From: Marivirga aurantiaca
GTDB lineage: Bacteria > Bacteroidota > Bacteroidia > Cytophagales > Cyclobacteriaceae
NCBI RefSeq assembly: GCF_016679925.1
Contig: NZ_JAEQBW010000016.1
Coordinates: 36,966-100,965, forward strand
Length of the DNA: 64,000 bases
Direction of reading: 5' to 3'
Shown: positions 1 through 9,677 of the stretch, one piece after another
Numbering within the stretch: position 1 is the first letter of the stretch
Layout: each line of letters starts with the position of its first letter
Notes under the pieces: generated by a model
What the model was told of the DNA's origin: nothing
The model's input: only the letters and a program-made list of their open reading frames with translations
Database searches by the model: none
Made by a program: the position numbers and the translations under genes

Positions 1-2
1 TT

Positions 3-212
3 CAACCATTGGGATCACAAAGAATGCTGGCACCACATGAGCCTATGATTGCCAAAATCAGAAACATTTACCATATGGAAATATGGATTAAGCTGGAAAA
101 AGGGTTTCCATTGGAAGGCACAAAAAAGCAAATATTGCAGGCAGTGGAAAAAATGAAAGAAAACAGCCATTTTAGAAAACTGAGGATAGTCTATGATGTC
201 GATCCACAATAA
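3..212 (+). CDS. priA: Primosomal protein N' (PriA helicase), C-terminal end only
   Basis: The reading frame is open from the left window edge to a TAA at 210-212, so only about 69 C-terminal residues are visible. The stretch LAPHEPMIAKIRNIYHMEI and the following IKLEKG match the conserved PriA tail, which in the family reads roughly GP..P.I.R.RN.Y....LIK.E. PriA is the 3'-5' helicase that reloads the replisome at stalled forks. Helicase motifs and zinc-binding cysteines lie outside the window. The internal TTG at position 9 is not a start. Identification rests on the tail alone. Confidence 0.75.
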   Translation, partial: QPLGSQRMLAPHEPMIAKIRNIYHMEIWIKLEKGFPLEGTKKQILQAVEKMKENSHFRKLRIVYDVDPQ

Positions 213-349
213 ACCTTTATGATTCATTCCACCAACCAGTCTGCAAAAAGTTGTAACATTATTTCCAAATTTATCATAATTACCAACATCTGTAACTACT
301 AACCTATCATCACGTTAATAAGGATATTGTTAACCTAAAAATTAATACC

Positions 350-535
350 ATGAACGCAGATATTTTGAAAGGAAATTGGAAAGAGAAAAAAGGTAAGTTA
401 AAGCAAAAATACGCTGATCTGACAGATGATGATCTACAGTATGCTGAAGGTAAAGAAGACGAACTGGTAGGTCGCGTCCAAAAAAAATTAGGCGTTGGAA
501 AAGATGAGGCCGAAAAGATCATACGCGATATTTAG
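350..535 (+). CDS. CsbD-like small stress protein
   Basis: A 61-residue, highly charged, helical protein. It begins MNADILKGNWKEKKGKLKQK, followed by a DLTDDDL.YAEGK.DEL.GR.Q.KLG segment, which is the CsbD-family pattern (N.....GN.K...GK.K...G.LT.D......G..D...G..Q...G). CsbD proteins are abundant, probably intrinsically flexible, general-stress proteins of unknown biochemical role. It stands alone between priA and a convergent peptidase gene, and a strong intrinsic terminator follows 28 bases after the stop. Confidence 0.85.
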   Translation: MNADILKGNWKEKKGKLKQKYADLTDDDLQYAEGKEDELVGRVQKKLGVGKDEAEKIIRDI

Positions 536-563
536 TGTAACCAGCGAATCACTTAAATAATAA

Positions 564-600
564 AGAGCCCTAAAGCAATACGTTTAGGGCTCTTTTTTTA
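564..600 (+). terminator. Rho-independent terminator of the CsbD-like gene
   Basis: Perfect 11-bp stem AGAGCCCTAAA (564-574) / TTTAGGGCTCT (583-593), 8-nt loop, then a run of T to 599. Confidence 0.9.
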
Positions 601-691
601 GAATGCTCTCCACTATGATTTCTTAACTGCTTTTACCGGGCTGTTCTTTCTAAATTTTTTAAATGAAGTTTTTAGTCTGTTATCAAAAAAC

Positions 692-3052
692 TCAATCTCT
701 CAAATTATCTTCAAATAGTTTTAAGATTCTTCTGTATTCGTCCGTCCAGCTGCTTGGCTCTACAAAACCATGTCTTTCTACCGGATAAACTGCCATTTCC
801 CAGTTCTCTTTTCCGAGCTCAATCAACCTTTGAGCCAATCTTACTACATCCTGAAAATGCACATTGTCATCAACCATACCATGGCAAATAAGAAGTGCTC
901 CTTGCAAACCTTCAGCATAATATATAGGAGAACTCTTTCTATAGGCAATGCTATCCGCTACCGGAACATTCAAAATATTGCTGGTATATCCGTGATTGTA
1001 ATGTGCCCAATCAGTAACCGACCTTAATGCCGCTCCGGCAGCAAAAACATCAGGTGTGGTAAACATCGCCATTAAAGTAATAAACCCACCATAAGAACCA
1101 CCATACATACCTATTCTTTCAGCATCAATACCATGTTCTTCTACCAGATATTTAGCGCCATCTACCTGGTCGGTTAAATCTTTTCCTCCCATATGCCTGT
1201 AAATAGCTGTGCGCCAATCACGACCGTAACCGGCACTTCCCCTATAGTCGATATCTAAAACTGTATATCCCAAATCAGTTAATAGATTATGGAACATATA
1301 CTCCCTAAAATAACTACTCCACCAATGGTGGGCATTTTGCAAATAGCCGGCACCATGTACAAAAACCACTGCGGCTCCGTTGGATTTTGCTGCTTCAGGC
1401 TTATAAATCCTGGAATGTACTTTTTCTCCATCCCTGGCTTTAAATGTAATAACCTCAGCCTCTCTCCATGGATACTTATCAAAAGCCTCAGTAGTTGATT
1501 GGGTGATTTGTCTTTCTTCAACTGTTTCGGCTTTAAGCGGATTATCCTTAATAAATAGCTCTGTTGGCTGATTGGAAGTGGAGTGCAACAAAGCAATTTT
1601 GCTGTCATCAGGAGAAAAGATGGCTTCGCTCTTTCCTTTTTGGGTAGTGATAGCCGTTAACTTTCCTCCATTTATGGGCATATAATATACATTTCTGATA
1701 CCAGGATGCTCAGGGTTGGCCTCAAAGTACCAAAACTTTTTGTCGGCACTTATTCTCGGATCATACACCTCGTAATTTCCTTTTGTTAAAGCTTTCTTTC
1801 TTTTGTTGCCTAAATCAATTGTATATAAATGGGAATAACCTGTTTCTTCCGATTGAAAATAAATGCTTTTATTATCAGGCATAAAGCCCAACACACTTCC
1901 ACCAAAAGTCCAGCCGATGCCAGGCCCTCCTATCCATGCTTCATCTCTTTGTCTGTCCAGTACTTCCAGTTCGGCTGTTACCGGATTCACCAGGCAAATC
2001 CAGCGATCCTTATTGTCCTTTGAGCGCACATTGGCCACTAAATATCGACCATCATCCGACCAAACAGGTGAATTGGTAATCACCTCCCTACTAGACTTAT
2101 TTTCTTCCAAATTATATTCCTTCAGATACGCAGGTTGTTCGTCTATTCCCTCTAATTCATTTGTTTGAAGGAAATAAATACTATCGGATTCTAAGTGATA
2201 AATACCAACTGTCATATCGCTGATATCGCTACCTACTTTCGATCTTGCTCGAATATCTTCGGTATAGCCCGATTCGTGGAGATAATCAGGCACAATGGTA
2301 CTTTTATTATTCGCTCTTTTAAAAAGTGTAAAAGTGATATAGTCCTGGTTTGGGCTTAGCTCAATACTACCCACAGACTGCCCATTTAAATAGTAGGTTT
2401 TGGGTCTTTTAACTTTTTTATATTGCTGATAAGCCTCTTCCTGTTCTGCCCTGGATTTTCTCTCCTGCAATACTTTAATTAAGTTGACATTATCCTTTTC
2501 CAACCAATCATCCTGCTCCGACTTTTTGTCAGTACCTGATGATTTCTTCTCTTGAAAATCTGTCAGTTGCTCAATGGCACCATTCATTAAGCTTATTCTG
2601 TACAAATTGTCTTCATACTCGTAAGTGATGTATTTTTCGTCCCCGGTAAAAGAAGGTGAGGATTCAGTGCCAAGTGTCTGTGTAAGTTGCTGCATTTCAC
2701 TGGTTTTAATATTGTAGAGAAAAATATCCCCATATCGACTGAATACCTTCAATGATTTATCATTATTATAATCACCACTTCCAGAAGGCAAAGCCAATTC
2801 TTCTTCCAAACTTACCTTTACAGGCTCACCCCCTTTGGCATTCACTTTATACAATGAATCCCCCGGATGTGCTTCAGGATTCCATTTAAAATATAGGATT
2901 TGGCCATCTTCCGCCCAAAAAGGGTCTGAGGGTGAAGTACCTACCCAGCTTTTGGGATCCTGCATAATCTTTTGAACAGACAATTCACTGGTTTGCGCAA
3001 ATAATCCGGCTGTGATAAACAGTGAAAAAAGCATTAATAAAGAAAGTCTCAT
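692..3052 (-). CDS. Secreted S9-family peptidase (prolyl oligopeptidase / DPP-IV type)
   Basis: A serine exopeptidase/oligopeptidase of family S9, expected to act in the periplasm or outside the cell. The ORF is open to 3082 (796 residues), but the internal ATG at 3052 gives a better signal peptide (MRLSLLMLFSLFITAGLFAQ), so I start there. Counting from the upstream Met, the N-terminal ~500 residues are a beta-propeller-like region with WD/Tol-type repeats, and the C-terminal alpha/beta hydrolase domain carries the catalytic serine in GGSYGGF (about S663), Asp in DDNVH (about D738) and His in ERHGF (about H771). All three triad residues are present, so it should be active. It is monocistronic and convergent with the CsbD-like gene. 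Confidence 0.9.
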   Translation of the reverse strand: MRLSLLMLFSLFITAGLFAQTSELSVQKIMQDPKSWVGTSPSDPFWAEDGQILYFKWNPEAHPGDSLYKVNAKGGEPVKVSLEEELALPSGSGDYNNDKSLKVFSRYGDIFLYNIKTSEMQQLTQTLGTESSPSFTGDEKYITYEYEDNLYRISLMNGAIEQLTDFQEKKSSGTDKKSEQDDWLEKDNVNLIKVLQERKSRAEQEEAYQQYKKVKRPKTYYLNGQSVGSIELSPNQDYITFTLFKRANNKSTIVPDYLHESGYTEDIRARSKVGSDISDMTVGIYHLESDSIYFLQTNELEGIDEQPAYLKEYNLEENKSSREVITNSPVWSDDGRYLVANVRSKDNKDRWICLVNPVTAELEVLDRQRDEAWIGGPGIGWTFGGSVLGFMPDNKSIYFQSEETGYSHLYTIDLGNKRKKALTKGNYEVYDPRISADKKFWYFEANPEHPGIRNVYYMPINGGKLTAITTQKGKSEAIFSPDDSKIALLHSTSNQPTELFIKDNPLKAETVEERQITQSTTEAFDKYPWREAEVITFKARDGEKVHSRIYKPEAAKSNGAAVVFVHGAGYLQNAHHWWSSYFREYMFHNLLTDLGYTVLDIDYRGSAGYGRDWRTAIYRHMGGKDLTDQVDGAKYLVEEHGIDAERIGMYGGSYGGFITLMAMFTTPDVFAAGAALRSVTDWAHYNHGYTSNILNVPVADSIAYRKSSPIYYAEGLQGALLICHGMVDDNVHFQDVVRLAQRLIELGKENWEMAVYPVERHGFVEPSSWTDEYRRILKLFEDNLRD

Positions 3053-3268
3053 AATTATTGGATTTTTTAGAATGAATCGCATTGAAAAATCAATTTAATT
3101 ATAAAAATGAAAAACCAACTCATTGATTTTATGAGCGGTTGATAAAACTTAAGTCAGGAATAATAAACTCGTTATGAACAAAATTGAGTTAAAAGAAATA
3201 AATGAATTATGCGCAATCAGAATTTGTTATATGGAACATTAATAATATATTTCAATAAAATTACGCTT

Positions 3269-4363
3269 ATGAATTGGCTCAGGAAAATAGGTTATTTAAG
3301 TGCTTTTATTATCCCTGCACTTACTATCAGTAGTTTTTATGTAGGTGGAATAGCCAATTTATCAACCTTATTATTTGTTTACCTATTAATTCCCCTTATT
3401 GACCGTATCACCGGAAGGGATTTAAGCAATGTACCCAAATCCTCAGTTAACTCTGTTGCCAATGACTTCTATTACAGGTTTGTTACCTATTGCTGGACTT
3501 ACTTTCAACTTGCATTTATCATTTGGGCTGCATGGGCTGTAACAACCCATAGTTTAAGCTTATTTGAATGGATCGTTTTCACCATAGCAGTTTCTTTATC
3601 CACAGGTGGTATTGGTATTACGGTAGCGCATGAGCTAGGGCATAAGAAATCTTCTTTAGAAAGGTTCTATAGCAAGGTGTTGCTAATGACTGTGAGTTAT
3701 ATGCACTTTTATATTGAGCATAATAAAGGGCATCATGTGAGGGTTTCCACTCCGGAGGATCCGGCTACTTCAAGGGAGAATGAAAGTTTTTACGCTTTTT
3801 GGTGGAGATCAGTTACCAAAGGCTATAGAAGTGCCTGGGAAATAGAAAACAGAAGATTGGAAAGAAAAGGTATTTCCCGGTGGTCTTTACACAATAATAT
3901 GATATGGTTTACTCTTTTACCTTTCCTCTTTGCCGGGGCTTTATCCGCAGGAATCAGTCTTTATTTAGGTTATTTCGTGTGGCAGCCTGCACTGTTTTTC
4001 TTCACACAAAGCTTTTTTGCCTTTTCTTTATTAGAAGCCGTCAATTATGTTGAACATTATGGCTTAATGCGTAAGAAAGTAGATGAAAACCGATATGAGC
4101 AAGTGGCACCACATCACTCCTGGAATGCGAGTCAGATAGTGAGCAATTTCTTTCTATTCCAGCTGCAAAGACATTCGGATCATCATTTCAATGCTATCAA
4201 AAGATATCAGGTACTGGATCATTACGATGAGGCTCCCCAATTGCCGGCCGGCTATCCTACTATGATATTAATGGCTCATCTACCTGCTTTGTGGTTTAAG
4301 GTAATGAATCCGAAGTTGGCACAGTGGAATGAGAAAAGTGAGTCTGAAGGGTTGGTGGGTTAG
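3269..4363 (+). CDS. AlkB-type membrane alkane/fatty-acyl monooxygenase
   Basis: An integral-membrane di-iron monooxygenase related to alkane 1-monooxygenase AlkB. Upstream in-frame codons exist from 3209, but the ATG at 3269 (MNWLRKIGYL) starts directly before the first membrane segment and is preferred; it gives 364 residues. All histidine boxes of the family are visible: HELGHKK (H121, H125), EHNKGHH (H151, H155, H156), NYVEHYGL (H263) and LQRHSDHH (H302, H305, H306). About six hydrophobic helices surround them. The family hydroxylates terminal methyl groups using rubredoxin as electron donor; no rubredoxin gene is adjacent. The natural substrate cannot be read from sequence. Confidence 0.88.
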   Translation: MNWLRKIGYLSAFIIPALTISSFYVGGIANLSTLLFVYLLIPLIDRITGRDLSNVPKSSVNSVANDFYYRFVTYCWTYFQLAFIIWAAWAVTTHSLSLFEWIVFTIAVSLSTGGIGITVAHELGHKKSSLERFYSKVLLMTVSYMHFYIEHNKGHHVRVSTPEDPATSRENESFYAFWWRSVTKGYRSAWEIENRRLERKGISRWSLHNNMIWFTLLPFLFAGALSAGISLYLGYFVWQPALFFFTQSFFAFSLLEAVNYVEHYGLMRKKVDENRYEQVAPHHSWNASQIVSNFFLFQLQRHSDHHFNAIKRYQVLDHYDEAPQLPAGYPTMILMAHLPALWFKVMNPKLAQWNEKSESEGLVG

Positions 4364-4478
4364 CAAGTTGGCAGGAGGTGAATAGGTTTTGAGGTCCCCT
4401 AGTGTTTTGTAACTCGCCCTATAAAATTAACAAGTTGTACAGGTTACGTAAAAGTTTTAATTGAAAATAAATTAAGGT

Positions 4479-5627
4479 TTAATCAGTTTTAATTTTCCCT
4501 GCTAAAATTACCACAGCCAATCCCATTAGTGCAATAAAAGAAAACGACAGTTGAAGGTTCATCCAGCCAGCCAAAAATCCTATTAAAGGTGGCCCCAATA
4601 AAAAGCCGAAAAAGCCCATAGTAGAGATGGAGGCCAAAGCAACTCCTGAAGACATTGTTTTGGTACGTCCGGCAGCACTGAATACCAACGGTATCACTGA
4701 TGAGACACCAATCCCTACAATAAAAAAACCTATAATTGAAGTAATAAAATAAGGGAATAATATTGAGAGCAATAATCCTGATACAGTAAATAGCCCACTG
4801 ACCCGGATAACGTTTTTAATCCCATATTTTTTGGTGAAGTTATCCGCTAAAAACCTTGTTCCAGCCATACTGATCATAAAAGCAGTATAGCCCAGTCCGA
4901 TCCATTTTTCCGGGGCATTCACAACTTTTCGAAAATAGACACCACTCCAATCGAACATCGTTCCCTCCGCCATCATGGAACAAAAGGCAATTACACCCAA
5001 AAGAATGAGTCCCTTGTCAGGCAATGCAAAAACAGGCTTCTCCTCTCCTTCTTCCTGATCATTTTTAAGCAACCAGTTAAAGCTAATCCAGGCAGCTATA
5101 ACACCAGCAACCACCACTATTGCATAGTGGTATTTCAAAAGCACATCTGTGCCAATCATGTAGGCTCCTATAGTAGCTCCAGCAAAACCTGCCAAACTCC
5201 ACATTCCATGAAAAGAAGCCATGATATTCCTTCCATAATTCTTTTCCAGAGTAACTGCCTGGGTGTTAATAGCAATATTTACCATATTGCCCATCATACC
5301 AAAGAAAAAAAGAACAAAAGCCAGCAAATAAACATTATTGGACAGGCCAATTAGCAGTAAGGATATCAAATAAAGATTAATGGCAATTTGTGTAATCAAC
5401 TTACTATTCCATTTCGCTACTAATAGCCCTGCAAGGGGAAGGGAAATAAAAGAACCAATTGGTAACATCAGCAATAAAGTACCTAATTCTGTTTCAGACA
5501 AATCGAATTTTTCCTGAACAGTGGGAATCCGGGCAGCCCAACTGGAAAAGATAAGTCCATAACAAAAAAAGATAGCACTTATGGCTATCCGGGATTTCAT
5601 TAAAGTGTGAGTTTCATTATTTGTCAT
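4479..5627 (-). CDS. MFS transporter, YbjJ/FucP-like
   Basis: A 382-residue protein with about twelve hydrophobic segments. The N-terminal SSWAARIPTVQEKFDLSE segment followed by GTLLLMLPIGSFISLPLAG resembles the YbjJ-type subgroup of the major facilitator superfamily. Substrate is unknown; related proteins are annotated as sugar or drug permeases. It is convergent with the monooxygenase gene and divergent from nothing obvious. The start is the first ATG after a short non-coding gap, and an alternative Met (MKSRIAI) lies nine residues downstream. Confidence 0.8.
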   Translation of the reverse strand: MTNNETHTLMKSRIAISAIFFCYGLIFSSWAARIPTVQEKFDLSETELGTLLLMLPIGSFISLPLAGLLVAKWNSKLITQIAINLYLISLLLIGLSNNVYLLAFVLFFFGMMGNMVNIAINTQAVTLEKNYGRNIMASFHGMWSLAGFAGATIGAYMIGTDVLLKYHYAIVVVAGVIAAWISFNWLLKNDQEEGEEKPVFALPDKGLILLGVIAFCSMMAEGTMFDWSGVYFRKVVNAPEKWIGLGYTAFMISMAGTRFLADNFTKKYGIKNVIRVSGLFTVSGLLLSILFPYFITSIIGFFIVGIGVSSVIPLVFSAAGRTKTMSSGVALASISTMGFFGFLLGPPLIGFLAGWMNLQLSFSFIALMGLAVVILAGKIKTD

Positions 5628-5701
5628 AAGAATAATGACAGCATTAAGGAGTAAAGTAACCTAAATAAGGACTAGCTATTAATTCAGAAGATAATATTTT
5701 T

Positions 5702-5917
5702 TTAATAATACCATTTGGCCTTCCCTTTTCTGAGCAATCTTCTTAAATCCCTTATAAATGCCAGGGACATATAAAGAAGGATGGGCGAACCAAATGTTAA
5801 AAAGGACGTATAGATGAAAAACATTCGAATATGAGAAGTAGGCAAATCCATTAATTCTCCTAAGCGTGTGCACACTCCAAAGGCTTTATTTTCGATGAAC
5901 TGTTGAACTTTTTTCAT
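5702..5917 (-). CDS. PspC-domain small membrane protein
   Basis: A 71-residue protein with the PspC pattern: a basic N terminus, GVCTRLGELMDLPTSHIRMFF (G.C.GLA....D....R..F in the family), one to two hydrophobic helices, and a basic tail. PspC proteins are cytoplasmic-membrane sensors or partners of the phage-shock response; no pspA/B neighbours are present. It reads divergently from the OmpA/TPR lipoprotein gene at 6064, so the two share the AT-rich 5918-6063 intergenic region. An overlapping ORF in another frame (5679-5873) is a shadow. Confidence 0.75.
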   Translation of the reverse strand: MKKVQQFIENKAFGVCTRLGELMDLPTSHIRMFFIYTSFLTFGSPILLYMSLAFIRDLRRLLRKGKAKWYY

Positions 5918-6063
5918 AATTATGACTAAATTTAAACAATTTGAATCAAATCCACTTTATAAATTCGATGAAATTTAATTTCTTTTTGTTAAATATGATG
6001 AATACATTGCAATAGTAACAATATAAATATAATTTCGCATTAACTTCCAAACTTAATCAAATA

Positions 6064-7872
6064 ATGAATCACATGAAAAATTTATTCTATGCAGTTATCC
6101 TTTTAGGATCATTAACCTTTTCGGGCTGTGCACTCAACAACATGATGAAAGCTGCCGAAGAACAAGCAGTAGATGTTACGCCTAACCCATTGGAATTACA
6201 TGGTGAAGAGGTAGCTTTTACAGTGGACTTCCAGTTGCCAGCCAAAATGTTAAAAGAAGGTATTGTTTATTCAGTAAAACCAACTTATGTATATGGCGAT
6301 AAAGAAATTACTACATTAGAGCCGGTAGACTTTAAAAAAGCAGACTACCCAAATAGTGATACTGAGCCGGTTAAAGCCAGTCAGAAATATTCTTTTGTTT
6401 ATGAAGAGGATATGAGCACAAATGGTCAATTATTGATGCAAGGAACTGCCACTATTGAAAAGAACAATAAATCAAAATCAACAGAAAAGAAAGAATATGC
6501 CACTGGTATAATCACAACTTCTCAAATGGTAAGCCCTTCTTATTATGCATCTTATGCAGACCACGGGTATAACAATAAAGAAGAGTTGGTTCCAACAAAT
6601 GTTAATTTCTACTTTGACCAAGGTAGATCTGTATTGAAAACTTCTGAATTGAGAAGTGACAGAGGTCAAAGATTGAATGCTTTTATTGCAGACAAAAACG
6701 TGACTCGTACTGTAACTATTACCGGTACTCACTCTCCTGAAGGTCCTGAAAGAATCAATGCTAACCTTTCTGAAGAAAGAGCAAAAGCCATTGAAAACTA
6801 TTACAGAAGACAAATGAAGAGATATGACTACAAAGGCATGTCAGATTCTATCGAATTTATTTTGAAGCCTGTAGTTGAAGACTGGTCAGGTCTTAAATCA
6901 CAATTAGCTGAATATGACGGTATTGACCAATCTCAAAAAGATGAGTGGTTAGCTATTATCAATGGTGCTGGTGATTTTGAAGAAAAAGAAGATAGATTAC
7001 AGAAATTATCTTCTTATAAAAAAGTATTTAAAGATATCTATCCTGAATTAAGAGCGGCTAAAACTGAAGTTTTAACTGTTAAGGATAAAAAATCAGATGC
7101 TGAAATATCTGTTTTATCAAAACAAGTTGCTCAGGATGAAGTTTCTGCTGATACTTTATCAATGGAAGAATTGCTTTATGCTGCCAGCCTGACTCCTTCT
7201 TTGGATGAAAAAGCTGCTATTTACAAAGCTGCTACTAAAAAGAATGATGACAGCCCGGTTGCTCACAACAATTATGGAGCAGTACACTTAGAAATGGCAA
7301 TGGATGCTGAAGGTTCTGAAATGAATAGTTTAGTAGAACAAGCCATCACTCATTTAGAAATTTCTAACAAAAAAGAAGAAAATGCTGCTGCTTATGCAAA
7401 TTTAGCTACTGCTTATACTATGCAGGGAAATTATGAGAAAGCATATGATGCTGCTACAAAAGCTAATGAAATGCAATTAAGCTCAGAAAATGAAAGAGGT
7501 TTAATGGGCGTAAAAGGTGGAATAGAAGTTAGATTAGGAGACTATGAAAAAGCGGCTACTTCATTAAACAACGCTACTGATTCTGAAGAAAACACTTTCA
7601 ACAAAGGTTTGGCTCAGCTTTTAAGTGGGGACTATCCAAATGCGGTAAGTTCTTTTGAAGAAGTTGCAGGTAAAACTTCAGGTAAAGGTATCCATGCTAA
7701 ATCTCATTATTTAGCTGCTGTTGCGAGTGCAAGACAAGGAAAAGATGCTGCTGTTTATGAGCATTTACAAAAAGCAGGTCAAGCTGATGCTGATTTAAAA
7801 GCTAAAGCTTTAACAGATCTTGAGTTTGTTAACTATCAGGCAAACGAAGAATTCAGAAATGCTTTAAAATAA
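6064..7872 (+). CDS. Lipoprotein with OmpA-like and TPR domains
   Basis: 602 residues. MNHMKNLFYAVILLGSLTFSGC is a lipoprotein signal with lipobox FSGC, so an outer-membrane or periplasmic anchor is likely; the second Met (6073) is an alternative start. The middle contains an OmpA/peptidoglycan-binding-like stretch (NVNFYFDQGRSVLKTSE ... ITGTHSPEGPERINANLSEERA). The C-terminal third holds several TPR-like helical repeats (VAHNNYGAVHLEM, AAYANLATAYTMQGNYEKA, KGLAQLLSGDYPNAVSSFEE). This order resembles Bacteroidota cell-envelope TPR/OmpA proteins, but I do not recognise a named member. A strong terminator follows and it is monocistronic. Confidence 0.75.
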   Translation: MNHMKNLFYAVILLGSLTFSGCALNNMMKAAEEQAVDVTPNPLELHGEEVAFTVDFQLPAKMLKEGIVYSVKPTYVYGDKEITTLEPVDFKKADYPNSDTEPVKASQKYSFVYEEDMSTNGQLLMQGTATIEKNNKSKSTEKKEYATGIITTSQMVSPSYYASYADHGYNNKEELVPTNVNFYFDQGRSVLKTSELRSDRGQRLNAFIADKNVTRTVTITGTHSPEGPERINANLSEERAKAIENYYRRQMKRYDYKGMSDSIEFILKPVVEDWSGLKSQLAEYDGIDQSQKDEWLAIINGAGDFEEKEDRLQKLSSYKKVFKDIYPELRAAKTEVLTVKDKKSDAEISVLSKQVAQDEVSADTLSMEELLYAASLTPSLDEKAAIYKAATKKNDDSPVAHNNYGAVHLEMAMDAEGSEMNSLVEQAITHLEISNKKEENAAAYANLATAYTMQGNYEKAYDAATKANEMQLSSENERGLMGVKGGIEVRLGDYEKAATSLNNATDSEENTFNKGLAQLLSGDYPNAVSSFEEVAGKTSGKGIHAKSHYLAAVASARQGKDAAVYEHLQKAGQADADLKAKALTDLEFVNYQANEEFRNALK

Positions 7873-7893
7873 TAATTAAATAATACTCTATTG

Positions 7894-7924
7894 AAAAGCG
7901 CTTCCCACAAGAAGCGCTTTTTTT
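7894..7924 (+). terminator. Rho-independent terminator
   Basis: Stem AAAGCGCTTC (7895-7904) / GAAGCGCTTT (7911-7920), 6-nt loop, followed by T residues. Confidence 0.9.
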
Positions 7925-7999
7925 ATTTATTTGGATTCCAAAATGAGTTGGTAATTGGTGTTTGAATAACTATTTTTACGCTGTAAAATTTGTAAATAG

Positions 8000-8980
8000 A
8001 TGAGAGAAATTCAATTCAGAGAAGCCTTAAGAGAAGCCATGTCGGAAGAGATGCGCAGAGATAAGAATGTTTTCTTGATGGGCGAAGAAGTAGCAGAATA
8101 TAATGGTGCCTACAAAGTATCACAAAGCATGTTGGATGAATTTGGTGCCGACAGAGTATTGGACACCCCTATTGCTGAGTTGGGATTTGCCGGCATAGGT
8201 GTTGGTGCTGCCATGAATGGCATCAGACCTATCATAGAATTCATGACTTTCAACTTTTCGTTGGTAGCTATAGATCAGGTAATTAACTCTGCCGCAAAAA
8301 TGCTGAACATGTCCGGTGGACAGTTTAATATACCTATGGTTTTCAGAGGTCCTACTGGAAATGCGGGCCAGTTAGCTTCACAACACTCTCAGAACTTTGA
8401 GAACTGGTATGCCAACACTCCGGGTTTAAAAGTAGTGGTACCCTCCAATCCTTATGATGCTAAAGGTTTATTAAAATCAGCTATCAGGGATAATGATCCT
8501 GTAATTTTCATGGAGTCGGAGTTGATGTATGGTGATAAAGGCGAAGTGCCTGAATCAGAATACCTGGAGCCAATCGGTAAAGCCAAAGTAGTGAAAGAAG
8601 GAACAGATGCTACTGTAGTTTCATTTGGTAAAATGATGAAGGTGGCATTGGCTGCTGCCGAAGAAATGGAAAAAGAGGGCCATTCTATAGAAGTAATTGA
8701 TTTACGTACTGTAAGGCCAATTGACTATCCTGCTTTGTACCAATCAGTAAAGAAAACCAATCGTTGTGTGATAGTGGAAGAGGCATGGCCTTTATCCTCC
8801 ATTGCTACAGATTTGGCATTCAATATTCAGAAAAACATATTTGATTACCTTGATGCGCCTGTATTAAGAGTAAACAACTTTGATGTGCCTGTATCTTATG
8901 CTCCTACCCTTTTGGAAGCTGTATTACCTAATACAGAACGTACGATCAAAGCATTGAGAAGTGTGATGTACCTGGATTAA
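8000..8980 (+). CDS. pdhB: Pyruvate dehydrogenase E1 component, beta subunit
   Basis: 326 residues, full length for an E1-beta. It makes the thiamine-diphosphate-dependent E1 heterotetramer with the alpha subunit, which decarboxylates pyruvate and acetylates the E2 lipoyl group. Visible family features are the MGEEVAEYNGAYKVS opening, RVLDTPIAELGFAGIGVGAA (the ThDP-contacting Glu), FNFSLVAIDQVINSAAK, and RGPTGNAGQLASQHSQ. The ending PTLLEAVLPN is typical. The alpha subunit and E2 are not adjacent, so pdhB is a stand-alone gene here, which is common in Cytophagales. It is bounded by terminators on both sides. Confidence 0.95.
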   Translation: MREIQFREALREAMSEEMRRDKNVFLMGEEVAEYNGAYKVSQSMLDEFGADRVLDTPIAELGFAGIGVGAAMNGIRPIIEFMTFNFSLVAIDQVINSAAKMLNMSGGQFNIPMVFRGPTGNAGQLASQHSQNFENWYANTPGLKVVVPSNPYDAKGLLKSAIRDNDPVIFMESELMYGDKGEVPESEYLEPIGKAKVVKEGTDATVVSFGKMMKVALAAAEEMEKEGHSIEVIDLRTVRPIDYPALYQSVKKTNRCVIVEEAWPLSSIATDLAFNIQKNIFDYLDAPVLRVNNFDVPVSYAPTLLEAVLPNTERTIKALRSVMYLD

Positions 8981-9004
8981 TTTAGCCAATACTTTCATTC
9001 TTTT

Positions 9005-9046
9005 GAAAAATGTCCTGCTCCATTTAAACCGGAACAGGACATTTTT
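9005..9046 (+). terminator. Terminator of pdhB
   Basis: Long stem AAAAATGTCCTG (9006-9017) / CAGGACATTTTT (9035-9046) with three further inner pairs after one mismatch; ends in TTTTTG. Confidence 0.85.
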
Positions 9047-9064
9047 GTTTATGGGCTGAGTTAG

Positions 9065-9150
9065 CAGGATTTGGCATATCCGTAAATTACTTCATTTCAA
9101 TGATATTGAAACTCCGTTTCAATCATAAGATCCCCACCTGCGTGGGGATG
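9065..9150 (+). repeat. Two-hairpin repeat, copy 1 (upstream of GIY-YIG gene)
   Basis: An 86-bp element that recurs at 9678-9758. Both begin CAGGATTTGGCATATCCGTA and contain two hairpins in tandem: ATTGAAAC-3 nt-GTTTCAAT and ATCCCCAC-4 nt-GTGGGGAT. Copy 2 lacks five bases after the first block. The loop of the first hairpin differs between copies while the stems are conserved. Confidence 0.85.
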
Positions 9151-9212
9151 GTGGGGACGGCTTAGCAAAGATTCTTTAATCTTCTGTTGAAATAAGTTAT
9201 ATTTAAACTACT

Positions 9213-9515
9213 ATGAGGGCAAAAGGAGGATATGTATATATAGTGAGTAATATAAATAGGAGCACTATTTATATTGGTGTTACATCTAATTTAGCAGAAA
9301 GAAGTTATCAGCACAAACATGGAGAAGGCTGCGATTTCACTAAAAAATATAATTGCACTGATACCCTTTATTATGAATTTTTCGAATCTATTGAAGAGGC
9401 TATTCAACGTGAGAAAATGCTAAAAAAATGGAACAGAACATGGAAGATCAGATTGATAAGAGAAATGAATCCGCTTTTAAAGGATTTATATGACGAAGTA
9501 GTGGAAATGAAATAA
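9213..9515 (+). CDS. Small GIY-YIG domain protein (URI-type)
   Basis: 100 residues forming essentially one GIY-YIG nuclease domain: GYVYIVSN ... IYIGVTSNLAERSYQHK (the G.VY/YIG pair plus the catalytic Arg), then a KK....LYYEFFESIEEAIQRE segment containing the metal-binding Glu, and the KKWNRTWKIRLI ending typical of stand-alone UvrC/Intron-encoded (URI) proteins. These small proteins are widespread in Bacteroidota in many copies; their role is unknown and may be DNA repair or selfish. It is unusual that two copies of a two-hairpin repeat flank it, at 9065-9150 and 9678-9758. Confidence 0.85.
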   Translation: MRAKGGYVYIVSNINRSTIYIGVTSNLAERSYQHKHGEGCDFTKKYNCTDTLYYEFFESIEEAIQREKMLKKWNRTWKIRLIREMNPLLKDLYDEVVEMK

Positions 9516-9677
9516 TTTCCTTTTAACAACTTATACTTGATATTATTCAAATCAGCAAAATCAGTAACATTAGAACGTCATTCCCTTGCAGAAGGGAATC
9601 TTTTGATTTAAACCACAGGTTTAAATATGTAGTTTTTATCACTTTAACTTAAATCCAGCTATATATTCCAATATTAT